A stretch of 12,740 nt of DNA from Gemmatimonadaceae bacterium (GCA_025356185.1 JANXUN010000157.1:1-12740); one strand, 5' to 3'; shown: positions 1 through 7,179, numbered from the stretch's first letter. Program-made: numbers and translations. Notes: generated by a model from the letters alone, not told the origin.

Positions 1-13
1 GTCGGGCTTTGCA

Positions 14-86
14 TTGCCCCTCCAGGTTTCGAACCTGGAACCTTCTGATCCAGAGTCAGACGCTCTGCCAGTTGAGCTAAGGGGCA
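14..86 (-). tRNA. tRNA-Gln (anticodon CUG)
   Basis: A complete cloverleaf can be read on the minus strand. The acceptor stem is TGCCCCT (86-80) with AGGGGCA (21-15). The D arm is GCTC...GAGC, the anticodon stem TCTGA/TCAGA encloses the loop CTCTGGA with anticodon CTG, and the T arm is CCAGG-TTCGAAA-CCTGG. The U1-A72 end pair and the discriminator A at 14 fit glutamine tRNAs. No CCA follows: the next bases on the minus strand are TGC. The 3' end must therefore be trimmed, for example by the RNase Z at 7799, and CCA added by nucleotidyltransferase. It lies downstream of glnS and a Uma2 gene on the same strand. Confidence 0.96.
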
Positions 87-131
87 TCAAACCGCAGCTA
101 TCGAACGAACGATCTCGGCAGCGAATCGCAA

Positions 132-137
132 AATATA
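132..137 (-). promoter_or_regulatory. Possible -10 box for tRNA-Gln
   Basis: TATATT on the minus strand lies 45 bases before the tRNA-Gln 5' end, in an AT-rich island between the Uma2 stop and the tRNA. No good -35 hexamer sits 16-18 bases upstream (CTACCG at best). This is weak, and the tRNA could equally depend on read-through from glnS/uma2. Confidence 0.25.
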
Positions 138-188
138 GATAGCTCCGGCGCTTACGGTAGTGTGGCGAGCTCGCTGGCCACCTCGGTC

Positions 189-818
189 TTACCGCTGGCG
201 AGCGACCTCGCGAAAGAACGCGACAAGGTCCAAGCGGAACGGTGACGACTCGCCGGATGGATGCCACTCAAGCAACGTTTCGAGAATCTCCGGGACCATC
301 GCGGACGGCCGCCACACCTCGACCATGCGCGCCTCGATGTCAACAATCCAGCACTCGACTCCGGAGCGCTGATATCGACCGCGCTTAACGTAGCGGTCAT
401 GCATCGACGTCGATGGCGACAGGACCTCGATAACCAACTCGGGCAGCGGCCGATCTTTTGCACCGACTTCTCCATTCGCTTCGGAGAGTGCGCGAAACAC
501 CATGACATCGGGTTGCGTCATACTCCGCGAATCGAACACGACGTCGAACGGTGCAAAGAGTACCTCAAAGACATCGCCAATTCTGACGTACACATCCAGC
601 GCTCTCGACAGCGCCAACAGTGCGCGCTGATGCGCCAACCGCGGCGACGGGCTCACCAGCAGCTCGCCGTCAACCACCTCGTACTTGTGCGCAGGATCGT
701 CGGGCAACGCCCAGACGTCGTCCACGCTCCACTCACGTTTGATTGCGAGAGACATACCCATAAAATGCTCGGCGTCGACGTGTTTTTGCAACTCGGCGTG
801 CTGATCTTCATGCACCAT
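189..818 (-). CDS. Uma2 family (DUF820) PD-(D/E)XK nuclease-fold protein
   Basis: The product is about 209 aa from the ATG at 818, close to the usual Uma2 length. Family hallmarks are YEVVDGEL (residues about 47-54), the acidic QPDV (D104) and ELVIEVLSPST (E131). DRYVK (K145) and GVECWIVD (153-160) complete the pattern; together they mark the restriction-endonuclease-like fold of DUF820/Uma2. The acidic and lysine positions needed for metal-dependent cleavage appear intact. The biological substrate is unknown for nearly all family members. An upstream in-frame start at 911 would overlap the glnS end. I prefer 818 because GAAAGAGAA precedes it by about 10 bases and the extra N-terminus has no family match; later Mets at 761 and 755 are also possible. 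It is flanked by glnS upstream and tRNA-Gln downstream on the same strand. It is not recognisable as part of a toxin-antitoxin or restriction system here. Confidence 0.88.
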   Translation of the reverse strand: MVHEDQHAELQKHVDAEHFMGMSLAIKREWSVDDVWALPDDPAHKYEVVDGELLVSPSPRLAHQRALLALSRALDVYVRIGDVFEVLFAPFDVVFDSRSMTQPDVMVFRALSEANGEVGAKDRPLPELVIEVLSPSTSMHDRYVKRGRYQRSGVECWIVDIEARMVEVWRPSAMVPEILETLLEWHPSGESSPFRLDLVAFFREVARQR

Positions 819-883
819 GGTGCACGATTCTCTTTCAAACGACGTCACCGAAATCACGCGTGACACAACACCGCAACGCCGTC

Positions 884-2596
884 CTATTTCTTGGTCACCT
901 GCTTCGCCCAACTATCGCGCAATCCGACAATGCGATTAAACACCAATGCGTCCTCACGCGAATCGTCGGGATCGCGCCAAAAGTATCCCACGCGCTCAAA
1001 CTGATACCGCGTGTCCGCCGCATCCCGCAGCACGCTCGGCTCGATCTTCGCCTCGGTCACCCGTACCAACGATTGCGGATTGATCGCGGTTAAGAAATCC
1101 TGATCGTCGGGAACGTCGTCAGGATCGGGCTGCGCGAACAACCGATCGTACACACGCACTTCGCATTCAACCGCGTGCGACGCCGAGACCCAATGAAGAG
1201 TGCCCTGCACTTTGCGGCCATCTGGTGAATCGCCACCACGCGTGGCGGGATCGTACGTGCAACGCAGTTCGACAATTTCTCCGGCGTCGTTCTTGATCAC
1301 GTCCTGACACGTGATGAAATACGCATAACGCAGTCGCACTTCTCGACCCGGCGCCAAGCGGAAAAACTTCTTGGGCGGATCTTCCATGAAGTCGTCGCGA
1401 TCGATGTACAGCTCGCGCGTGAACGGCACCTTGCGTGAACCCGTGAGAGGCACGTCGTGCGGATAGTACGACGCGTCTAACTCGTCAACTTCTCCCTCGG
1501 GAAAGTTGGTGAGCACGACCTTTATCGGATTCATGACGCACAGCACACGCGGCACGATCATGTTGAGATCGTCGCGAATGGAATGTTCAAACATGCCAAT
1601 CTCCACGCGCTGTTTGTTGCGCGTGACGCCAACCGCATCGGCGAATGCGCGAATCGCGTCTGGGCGCACTCCACGACGACGCAAGCCGGCCATCGTTGGC
1701 ATACGTGGATCGTCCCACCCGCTCACGTGACCATCGTTCACCAACCGCAACAACTTGCGCTTGCTGAGCACGGTGTAGTCCAACTCAAGACGCGCAAACT
1801 CGATTTGCGTTGGCGGTTTGACGAAACCCGCTTCCTCAACCAGCCAGTCGTAAATATCACGACTGTCTTTGAACTCGAGCGTACACAGCGAGCGCGTAAT
1901 CCCTTCAATCGCATCGCTGAGTCCGTGCGCGAAATCATACAGCGGATAAATGCACCAATCATTGCCGCGGCGATAATGGTGCGCATGTCGAATGCGCAGC
2001 AACAGCGGATCGCGCATGATCATGTTGGGGTGCGCGAGATCGATCTTCGCACGCAACACGTGCGCCCCATCGGGAAATTCTCCAGCGCGCATACGACGCA
2101 GCAACTCGAGATTTTCTTCAACGGAACGCGCGCGATACACACTGGGCGTACCTGGCGTGGTCACGGTACCACGTCCTTCGCGAATCTGTTGTTCGGTTTG
2201 CGAATCGACGTACGCCTTGTCGCGTCGTACTAGCCCTTCGGCGATATCGTACAACTTCTCGAAATAGTCAGATGCGTAGTACTCCGCGTCCCATTGAAAG
2301 CCCAGCCACTCAATGTCGCGCTTGATCGCTTCGACGTATTTCACATCTTCGGTGGCGGGATTTGTGTCGTCGAAACGCAGGTTGCACGTGCCACCAAATT
2401 CTTTCGCGATGCCAAAGTTCAAGCAGATGGATTTGGCGTGACCCATGTGCAAGAAACCGTTGGGCTCGGGCGGAAAGCGCGTGGCGGGCGCACGACCGAA
2501 ATGTCCGTTGGCGACATCGTCGGCGACCATTTCGCGAATAAAGTCGCGACGTGGTGCCAGCGCGGAGTTGTGATCTGCAGGGATGGTATCGGACAC
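884..2596 (-). CDS. glnS: Glutaminyl-tRNA synthetase (GlnRS)
   Basis: This cytosolic class I synthetase charges tRNA-Gln with glutamine at the expense of ATP (EC 6.1.1.18). The 570 residues align by eye with the roughly 550-aa E. coli enzyme over the full length. The HIGH-type signature is FPPEPNGFLHMGHAKS (HMGH at 50-53), and the KMSKS-type loop is VLSKR (about 276-280). Other conserved blocks are CNLRFDDTNP (71-80), WCIYPLYDFAHG, SLCTLEFKDSR, DDPRMPT.GLRRRG, DGRKVQGTLHWVSA and the C-terminal VFNRIVGLRDSW. The catalytic and both anticodon-binding beta-barrel domains are therefore present. The start is GTG at 2596 with no clear Shine-Dalgarno; the N-terminal region before FPPEPNG has the length expected for the family. 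The gene is divergent from the lipoprotein gene at 2650 and followed on its own strand by uma2 and tRNA-Gln. No terminator is visible after its stop. Confidence 0.98.
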   Translation of the reverse strand: MSDTIPADHNSALAPRRDFIREMVADDVANGHFGRAPATRFPPEPNGFLHMGHAKSICLNFGIAKEFGGTCNLRFDDTNPATEDVKYVEAIKRDIEWLGFQWDAEYYASDYFEKLYDIAEGLVRRDKAYVDSQTEQQIREGRGTVTTPGTPSVYRARSVEENLELLRRMRAGEFPDGAHVLRAKIDLAHPNMIMRDPLLLRIRHAHHYRRGNDWCIYPLYDFAHGLSDAIEGITRSLCTLEFKDSRDIYDWLVEEAGFVKPPTQIEFARLELDYTVLSKRKLLRLVNDGHVSGWDDPRMPTMAGLRRRGVRPDAIRAFADAVGVTRNKQRVEIGMFEHSIRDDLNMIVPRVLCVMNPIKVVLTNFPEGEVDELDASYYPHDVPLTGSRKVPFTRELYIDRDDFMEDPPKKFFRLAPGREVRLRYAYFITCQDVIKNDAGEIVELRCTYDPATRGGDSPDGRKVQGTLHWVSASHAVECEVRVYDRLFAQPDPDDVPDDQDFLTAINPQSLVRVTEAKIEPSVLRDAADTRYQFERVGYFWRDPDDSREDALVFNRIVGLRDSWAKQVTKK

Positions 2597-2649
2597 GTCG
2601 GGGTACTGTTAGAGAGACTCAAAAGATAACCGTCTGGCATTCTTCTTCC

Positions 2650-3966
2650 ATGTGCGCCTTGCGACTTCGAACTGACTGGGCCCGTTCTTCCATTGTGACT
2701 CTGGCGATCATCGGTGGCCTAAGCGGCTGTCGCGCGGCCGCATTAGCGTACGGCGACACGCCGGCCTCTGCGCGCGCCAACGCCGAGGGTGTCACCACCG
2801 CTCTTGAGCAACGGTTCACGCACGTTGTACGCGTTCCGAAGTTTCAAAACGCGCGTATGCGCATTGCGCGCTACGTCTTTTCGCCCTCGCGCATTGTCGA
2901 CGACACGTCGCTGTGGACGTCGATGCGCAGCGAAAACGGTCACAAAGTGCGCGACCTCGAAATCTTTGGCAGCTTCGCCAACGGCCAGTATACGTTCGTG
3001 CCGCGCGCCGCACGACTGCCAATCACCCGACTCGGCGAGTCACGTCACTTTACCGGCATGCGACAGTTAGACGGCGACGGTCGCTGGCAGTGGCTCACCT
3101 CCGTCGAACAGGTCATGGGTCCTATGCCACCGGCGCGCGCTACCGATATCATGCGGGCGCTGTTTGTATCAGCCGAGCAGTCGAGCGCGACGGTGCGCGC
3201 CGACTATCGCAGTGCGTTCCCGCGCAGCACGCAAGCGTTTGGTCGCATGTTTGCAATGGATTCGTTGAACACGAGTACACAGAGCGATGGATCAACGCTC
3301 GTCTCGCTGCACATCGTGACGTCAGCCGATCGACTCGATACCGAGTCGCCCGCACTCGGAAAATTTATTCGGCGCTACGTCGCGTCGACGCGCTATCGCG
3401 TGCGACTCGCTGACAAGACCGGCGCCGAGTGGTTTGATGCGAATCAAGATCACTCGCGGTTGATTGTGCGCTTTCGCACGCACAACGGCGAGTTGCAGCC
3501 GTTGGTGGGCGCAGCGCGACGCATGCCAGATACGCTCGCAATTCGCATGGATGGCGAGGCAAAGCTTTCGATGTTCACCGTCGGATTCGAGAAACTCGTC
3601 GGCGAGTTTGTGCACGTCAGCACTGCCACCGAGCGGTCGTGGAACATGCGATTCACGACCGAGCCGTCGTGGAAACTGCCGTTTATGGCCGAGCAGCTGT
3701 TGCGCTCGTCGTTGCGTCAGCCGTTCACTGGCGAGGGGACGCAGTTTCGCATTGGCTTCGCGCGAAATGGATCACAGCCAACGACGCTGCAGCGCGCAGT
3801 TGTTCTGTCCGTGCAGGAGAGCGCGATCATGCGGTTTCTCGGCAACCTCGGGTTTACCGCGATGAGTGATTACGCGGGAGCGGTGGAGGGGGAGGAGAAC
3901 CGGTTCCTCGCCGAGGGGTTCGCGGCGTTGCGGGCCGATATTGAGGCGCTGACGGCGGGCAGGTAA
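2650..3966 (+). CDS. Predicted lipoprotein of unknown function
   Basis: I do not recognise a family. From the ATG at 2650 the product is 438 aa. Its N-terminus has a type II signal peptide: basic start (RLRTDWAR), hydrophobic core (SSIVTLAIIGG) and lipobox LSGC with the lipidated Cys at residue 27. The mature protein should be anchored in the outer or inner membrane facing the periplasm. The rest is soluble, with no membrane helix, no cysteine cluster and no obvious nucleotide-binding motif. Alternating polar and hydrophobic stretches around residues 70-390 suggest a beta-rich fold. An in-frame ATG at 2551 would add 33 residues before the signal peptide and overlap glnS, so I reject it. No strong RBS precedes 2650. 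The gene is monocistronic and divergent from glnS, with a 53-base spacer that must hold both promoters. Confidence 0.8.
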   Translation: MCALRLRTDWARSSIVTLAIIGGLSGCRAAALAYGDTPASARANAEGVTTALEQRFTHVVRVPKFQNARMRIARYVFSPSRIVDDTSLWTSMRSENGHKVRDLEIFGSFANGQYTFVPRAARLPITRLGESRHFTGMRQLDGDGRWQWLTSVEQVMGPMPPARATDIMRALFVSAEQSSATVRADYRSAFPRSTQAFGRMFAMDSLNTSTQSDGSTLVSLHIVTSADRLDTESPALGKFIRRYVASTRYRVRLADKTGAEWFDANQDHSRLIVRFRTHNGELQPLVGAARRMPDTLAIRMDGEAKLSMFTVGFEKLVGEFVHVSTATERSWNMRFTTEPSWKLPFMAEQLLRSSLRQPFTGEGTQFRIGFARNGSQPTTLQRAVVLSVQESAIMRFLGNLGFTAMSDYAGAVEGEENRFLAEGFAALRADIEALTAGR

Positions 3967-3980
3967 CAGCGGGGACTGCA

Positions 3981-4107
3981 TTTAGGTTTTGGGTCGTGGG
4001 TTTGAGTCTTGGGTATTCAACGGTGATGATCGCCAGATCCTATCGGATGCGGCTGCGCGTTGTTCTACCCAAAACCCAAAACTCAAACCCACGACCCAAA
4101 ACCTAAA
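3981..4107. repeat. Long inverted repeat with G-runs (possible MITE-like or hairpin element)
   Basis: Left arm 3981-4014 and right arm 4074-4107 are reverse complements over 34 bases with one mismatch (4008/4080); the outer 27 bases are perfect. The spacer is 59 bases. The arms begin TTTAGGTTTTGGGT and carry repeated TTTGGGT-like units; the right arm has one extra TTTTGGGT unit. On the minus strand the right arm plus that unit has four GGG runs (4097-4095, 4090-4088, 4077-4075, 4070-4068) with loops of 4, 10 and 4, a G-quadruplex pattern. There is no T-tract after either arm, so it is not a classic intrinsic terminator. No clear target duplication is visible. It starts 14 bases after the lipoprotein stop. 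It could be a dispersed intergenic repeat, a defective mobile element or an mRNA 3' end stabiliser. Confidence 0.85.
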
Positions 4108-4140
4108 AAGCACCGCGGTACTCACTTCTCGACCGCACGC

Positions 4141-4176
4141 GAAAAACCCTCGCTCGGCTTTCGCCTGCGAGGGTTT
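4141..4176 (-). terminator. Intrinsic terminator downstream of tRNA-Ala
   Basis: AAACCCTCGC (4144-4153) and GCGAGGGTTT (4167-4176) form a perfect 10-bp stem around a 13-base loop. Read on the minus strand the GC-rich stem ends in TTTTT (4146-4142). An outer arm pair, CACTTCT (4123-4129) and AGAAGTG (4178-4184), can extend it. It lies about 150 bases after the tRNA-Ala 3' end and is the natural stop for that transcript. On the plus strand only three Ts follow the stem, so it may act weakly in that direction too. Confidence 0.8.
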
Positions 4177-4325
4177 AAGAAGTGCCACGCGCGCTGTCAT
4201 TGGAACTCTCCGTCCTACCGAACAGCGGCGGGCCAACGCCTTCTACAACATAATACGATCAAAGTTCCCGGGGGTCACAAGCTCTTTATAACTGTCACAT
4301 CCGGGTACCGATTTGAACTTCTGTA
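4177..4325. other. Non-coding trailer between tRNA-Ala and its terminator
   Basis: I see no supported gene here. On the minus strand a GGAGAG precedes an ATG at about 4201. The reading frame it opens runs straight through the terminator stem and the inverted repeat, so it is probably fortuitous. The stretch would form the 3' trailer of the tRNA-Ala precursor, to be removed by RNase processing. Confidence 0.4.
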
Positions 4326-4398
4326 TGGAGCTGAGGGGGCTCGAACCCCTGACCTCTGCAATGCGAATGCAGCGCTCTCCCAGCTGAGCTACAGCCCC
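4326..4398 (-). tRNA. tRNA-Ala (anticodon CGC)
   Basis: The cloverleaf is on the minus strand: acceptor GGGGCTG (4398-4392) with CAGCTCC (4333-4327), D arm GCTC...GAGC, anticodon stem CTGCA/TGCAG and loop TTCGCAT with anticodon CGC. The T arm is AGGGG-TTCGAGC-CCCCT. The acceptor contains G3:U70, the wobble pair that AlaRS uses as the main identity element, which confirms alanine independently of the anticodon. The discriminator is A (4326). CCA is not encoded; TAC follows. It serves GCG codons, which are common in this window. Confidence 0.97.
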
Positions 4399-4430
4399 GT
4401 GTGTCGATCGGCACGCCATAAACGCCGACG

Positions 4431-4458
4431 AAAAAACCCCGCAGCCGGTGGCGCGGGG
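4431..4458 (-). terminator. Strong terminator-like hairpin between a promoter and tRNA-Ala
   Basis: On the plus strand the order is AAAAAA (4431-4436), CCCCGC (4437-4442), a bulged A, GCC-GGT-GGC, then GCGGGG (4453-4458). Read on the minus strand this is a roughly 9-bp GC-rich stem with a 3-base loop followed directly by TTTTTT, a textbook intrinsic terminator. It starts about 13 bases after the predicted start of transcription from the TTGACA promoter at 4505 and ends 32 bases before tRNA-Ala. It may be an attenuator, or it may end a short RNA. No minus-strand gene upstream needs it, because the photolyase gene reads the other way. Confidence 0.75.
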
Positions 4459-4477
4459 CGCTTCGGAACACCTGCGG

Positions 4478-4505
4478 AAGGTAGCCGACGAGACCGGCCT
4501 GTCAA
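4478..4505 (-). promoter_or_regulatory. Sigma-70-type promoter facing tRNA-Ala
   Basis: The minus strand has a perfect -35 box TTGACA (4505-4500), a 16-base spacer and TACCTT (4483-4478) as -10, which matches the TATAAT consensus at its first two and last bases. The predicted start is near 4471. The next gene in that direction is tRNA-Ala, with the hairpin at 4431-4458 in between. Confidence 0.55.
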
Positions 4506-4572
4506 GGTGAACCGTAGCCAATGCGGGCCATTTGACCGAATCGAGCCCACTGTCGGCCTAGTGGATCACCTG

Positions 4573-4587
4573 GGCGGAACCTCCGCC
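4573..4587 (+). promoter_or_regulatory. Small hairpin upstream of the photolyase gene
   Basis: GGCGGA-ACC-TCCGCC forms a perfect 6-bp stem with a 3-base loop, 54 bases before the photolyase ATG. It could be an operator or a leader hairpin, or it could be chance in GC-rich DNA. A TTGACC at 4532-4537 lies upstream but has no matching -10. Confidence 0.2.
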
Positions 4588-4641
4588 GACGACGCGACGT
4601 TGATCGGCGACGCGCCACTCTTCTGCCTTTAACACCGTGTC

Positions 4642-6090
4642 ATGATCGCTTCCGCCACACAGCATGCGCTGTCGAGCGACCACGTTCGAGATCAACTCGT
4701 TGCACGAACCGTGGACTGCAATGGCAAGCGTTACCACGCTGATGGCCAGTACGTGCTGTACTGGATGCAGACAACCCATCGGTTGGACGACAACTGGGCG
4801 TTGCGAGCGGCGATTCGCACCGCCGATCGCATCAACCGTCCGCTGATCATTCATCAAGGGCTCGACCCGACGTATCCGTATGCGTCGGCGCGGCACCACA
4901 CGTTCATTCTGCAGGGCGCCAGAGATACAGCGCGAGACGCGATCGCGCGTGGTCTGTTTTATCAGTTTGTGCTGCGCCGCGCACGTGACGACGATCGCCG
5001 CGTGCTCGACCGGCTCGCGTCGCGCGCATATCTCGTGTTCACCGATCTCTTTCCGACGGCCGGCGTGCACGAGCGTACGATGCGTTTCGCACAGCGCGCC
5101 TCGTGTCGCGTACTCGCGATCGACAGTGTGTGTACCGTGCCGAGTGGCACGTTTGAGCGCGCTGAGTACGCGGCGCGCACGATTCGTCCAAAGATTGCGG
5201 CGTTGCTCGCAAACGCGATCGAGCCAGTCGACGACGTACCGCCACAATGCGGCGTGAGTGACGCGGTGCGGGCCATGGTGCACGAGCTCACGCAGTCCGC
5301 GGTGTTGCCGATTGCGACGATGACGAACGACGACATTACGCGCGAAGTGTCGCGGTGCGCAATCGACCACGACGTGCGCGCGGTGCCAGACGTCGCGGGT
5401 GGAAGCGTTGCCGCGCAGTCGCAGCTCGCGCGCTTTCTTCAACACACGCTGTCGGAATACGCAACGCGACGAAACGAAGCGAGCGATCCATTCGGTACCA
5501 GCAATCTGTCGGCGTATTTGCACTATGGACAGATCTCGTCGGCGCAGATTGTTCGCGATGTGTTGGCCGCGCGCGTGTCAACCGACTCTGAGACCGCATT
5601 CGTCAATCAAGTCACGACCTGGCGCGAACTGTCGTTTAATTGGTGTTTGCGCACGCCGCACTTCGATACCATCGAAGCGCTCCCCGCGTGGATTCAACGC
5701 ACGATGGCCGAGCACGTAAACGATCCGCGCGAGTGGCACTACGATCGCGACACGCTGGAGCGTGGCGACACGCACGATGTGCTGTGGAACGCGGCGCAAC
5801 GACAACTCGTGAGCTCGGGACTCGTGCACAACTATCCGCGCATGCTGTGGGGCAAGACCGTATTGCTGTGGACATCGACGTATCACGAAGCGCTGTCGAA
5901 TTTGCTCTATCTGAACGACAAGTACGCACTCGATGGACGCGATGCCAACAGCGTTGGCGGCATCATGTGGTGCCTAGGGCTATGGGATCGCCCGTGGGGC
6001 AACAAGCCCATTTGGGGTGGAATTCGCCCAATGGTTACGTCGCGCGCAAAAATGAAGTTTGATGTTGCGGCATACATTGCGCAGAATTGA
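4642..6090 (+). CDS. Class II deoxyribodipyrimidine photo-lyase (CPD photolyase)
   Basis: This FAD enzyme uses blue light to split cyclobutane pyrimidine dimers in DNA (EC 4.1.99.3). The 482 residues have an N-terminal Rossmann-like antenna domain opening with YVLYWMQ (37-43) and a C-terminal helical FAD domain. The FAD domain carries class II signatures: LSAYLHYGQIS (289-299), WRELSFNWC (327-335), THDVLWNAAQRQLV (377-390), RMLWGK (400-405), LNDKYALDGRDANSVGG (424-440) and DRPWGNKPIWGGIRPM (449-464). THD.LWNAAQ and LNDKY.LDGRD are characteristic of class II and differ from class I/III photolyases and cryptochromes. The ATG at 4642 has no good SD. The downstream dehydratase begins with no gap after the stop. 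A 6-4 photolyase role is less likely. I see no promoter element tying it to a light regulator. Confidence 0.95.
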   Translation: MIASATQHALSSDHVRDQLVARTVDCNGKRYHADGQYVLYWMQTTHRLDDNWALRAAIRTADRINRPLIIHQGLDPTYPYASARHHTFILQGARDTARDAIARGLFYQFVLRRARDDDRRVLDRLASRAYLVFTDLFPTAGVHERTMRFAQRASCRVLAIDSVCTVPSGTFERAEYAARTIRPKIAALLANAIEPVDDVPPQCGVSDAVRAMVHELTQSAVLPIATMTNDDITREVSRCAIDHDVRAVPDVAGGSVAAQSQLARFLQHTLSEYATRRNEASDPFGTSNLSAYLHYGQISSAQIVRDVLAARVSTDSETAFVNQVTTWRELSFNWCLRTPHFDTIEALPAWIQRTMAEHVNDPREWHYDRDTLERGDTHDVLWNAAQRQLVSSGLVHNYPRMLWGKTVLLWTSTYHEALSNLLYLNDKYALDGRDANSVGGIMWCLGLWDRPWGNKPIWGGIRPMVTSRAKMKFDVAAYIAQN

Positions 6091-7074
6091 GTGATGCAAC
6101 TCGATCCCCGAATTCTTCCGTCCGTCGACGCGGTGCGCGCAGCCGAGCGCTACGTGCGCGAAATCATGCCGCCAAGCGCGTTGGTACGTCACGCCGCATT
6201 GTCGGATCACGTCGGCATGGACGTGCTGCTGAAACTCGAACTGACAAATCCGACCGGTTCGTTTAAGGTGCGTGGCGCGTACAACGTCCTCTCGACGATG
6301 AGCGCTGACGAGCGCACGCGCGGTGTTGTTGCGTCGAGCGCAGGAAATCACGGGCTTGGCGTTGCATTCGCTGCCAAGGCATTTGGTGCACCAGCCATGC
6401 TGTTCGTGCCGTCGAACGCACCCGACGTCAAGAAAAACGGCATTCGCGCGCTCGGCGCCACGGTGGACGATAGCGCGCCTGACTACGACGCAGCGATGGT
6501 GCTGGCGAAAGCGTTTGCAACATCGCACGACATTCGTTTTATCAACCCATGCCTTGGCGTCGACTTACTCGCCGGACAAGGCACGGTCGCCCTCGAAGTA
6601 CTTGAGCAGTGCCCGTCAGTTACCACCGTACTGATCTGTACTGGCGGTGGTGGATTGCTGGGTGGCATGGGCGCCGTGCTGCGCGCACTGGCACCTCACG
6701 TTCGCATTGTCGGCGTACAAAGCACTGAGACGGCGGCGATGTACAAGAGCGTCTCGGCTGGACACGTCGTGGAGATTCCGCACACACCGACGCTTGCCGA
6801 TGGGCTTGCCGGACAAATCGACGACGACGCGCTGCACATCGGTCAGACGTGTGCTGATGAGATCGTTTTGGTGAGTGAAGACGAGCTGGCCGAAACGATC
6901 GCGTGGATCGCGCACACAGATGGGACCGTTGTTGAAGGCGCCGGTGCGGTTACGGTTGCAGCACTTCGGCACGGCCGCGTTGTCCCGTCAAATGGACCGA
7001 TTGTCGCCCTGCTGAGCGGACGCAACATCGACCGGACGCGACACCAGGCGTTGCTGTCGCGCTTCGCATCGTAA
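6091..7074 (+). CDS. Threonine/serine dehydratase (PLP fold type II), short catabolic type
   Basis: A cytosolic PLP enzyme that deaminates threonine to 2-oxobutanoate and/or serine to pyruvate. From the ATG at 6094 it has 326 residues. The PLP lysine is in NPTGSFKVRGA (K58), the substrate loop is SSAGNHG (81-87), and the phosphate-binding glycine loop is TGGGGLLGG (183-191). A late LLSGRNID corresponds to the ring-nitrogen contact region. There is no C-terminal ACT-like regulatory domain, so it matches the short TdcB or serine-racemase-like enzymes rather than isoleucine-feedback-regulated IlvA. Serine racemase activity cannot be excluded. The photolyase stop TGA is followed directly by GTG-ATG (6091-6096), so initiation may occur at either codon and is probably coupled to termination of the photolyase. 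Confidence 0.92.
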   Translation: MMQLDPRILPSVDAVRAAERYVREIMPPSALVRHAALSDHVGMDVLLKLELTNPTGSFKVRGAYNVLSTMSADERTRGVVASSAGNHGLGVAFAAKAFGAPAMLFVPSNAPDVKKNGIRALGATVDDSAPDYDAAMVLAKAFATSHDIRFINPCLGVDLLAGQGTVALEVLEQCPSVTTVLICTGGGGLLGGMGAVLRALAPHVRIVGVQSTETAAMYKSVSAGHVVEIPHTPTLADGLAGQIDDDALHIGQTCADEIVLVSEDELAETIAWIAHTDGTVVEGAGAVTVAALRHGRVVPSNGPIVALLSGRNIDRTRHQALLSRFAS

Positions 7075-7097
7075 GCGCCTCAAATCACACAACGCAC

Positions 7098-7123
7098 AAC
7101 GGCCACCGATGAGGGTGACCGTT
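7098..7123 (-). terminator. Hairpin between convergent genes (weak terminator candidate)
   Basis: AACGGCCACC (7098-7107) and GGTGACCGTT (7114-7123) form a 10-bp stem with a 6-base loop. The single C/A mismatch on the plus strand becomes a G-U pair in minus-strand RNA. It lies between the dehydratase stop and the KGG gene stop. No U-tract follows in either direction, so a Rho-assisted or mRNA-end role is more likely than intrinsic termination. Confidence 0.35.
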
Positions 7124-7179
7124 ACACGACTGGCATATCTGACAGTTCCGATGCGAACACGGTTCGCACTCCCCAAGAA

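Noticed and set aside
819..911. N-terminal extension of the Uma2 protein from the ATG at 911
   Set aside because: It would overlap glnS, has no family similarity, and a better-placed start exists at 818.
1583..2233. 216-codon plus-strand frame opposite glnS
   Set aside because: It is the antisense shadow of a strongly conserved GlnRS sequence and has no recognisable protein pattern.
3982..4236. Minus-strand frame of 84 codons through the terminator and the inverted repeat
   Set aside because: An SD-like GGAGAG precedes an internal ATG, but the peptide is just the translation of the terminator stem and the G-run repeat.
4290..4325. T-loop-like GTTCAAATC on the minus strand just after tRNA-Ala
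   Set aside because: There is no pairing T stem, acceptor or anticodon arm around it; this is chance similarity and not a second tRNA.
4558..5523. 321-codon open frame on the minus strand opposite the photolyase gene
   Set aside because: It lies wholly antisense to a gene with full class II photolyase motifs. Its product is Arg/His-rich with no domain, as expected for the mirror of GC-biased codons.
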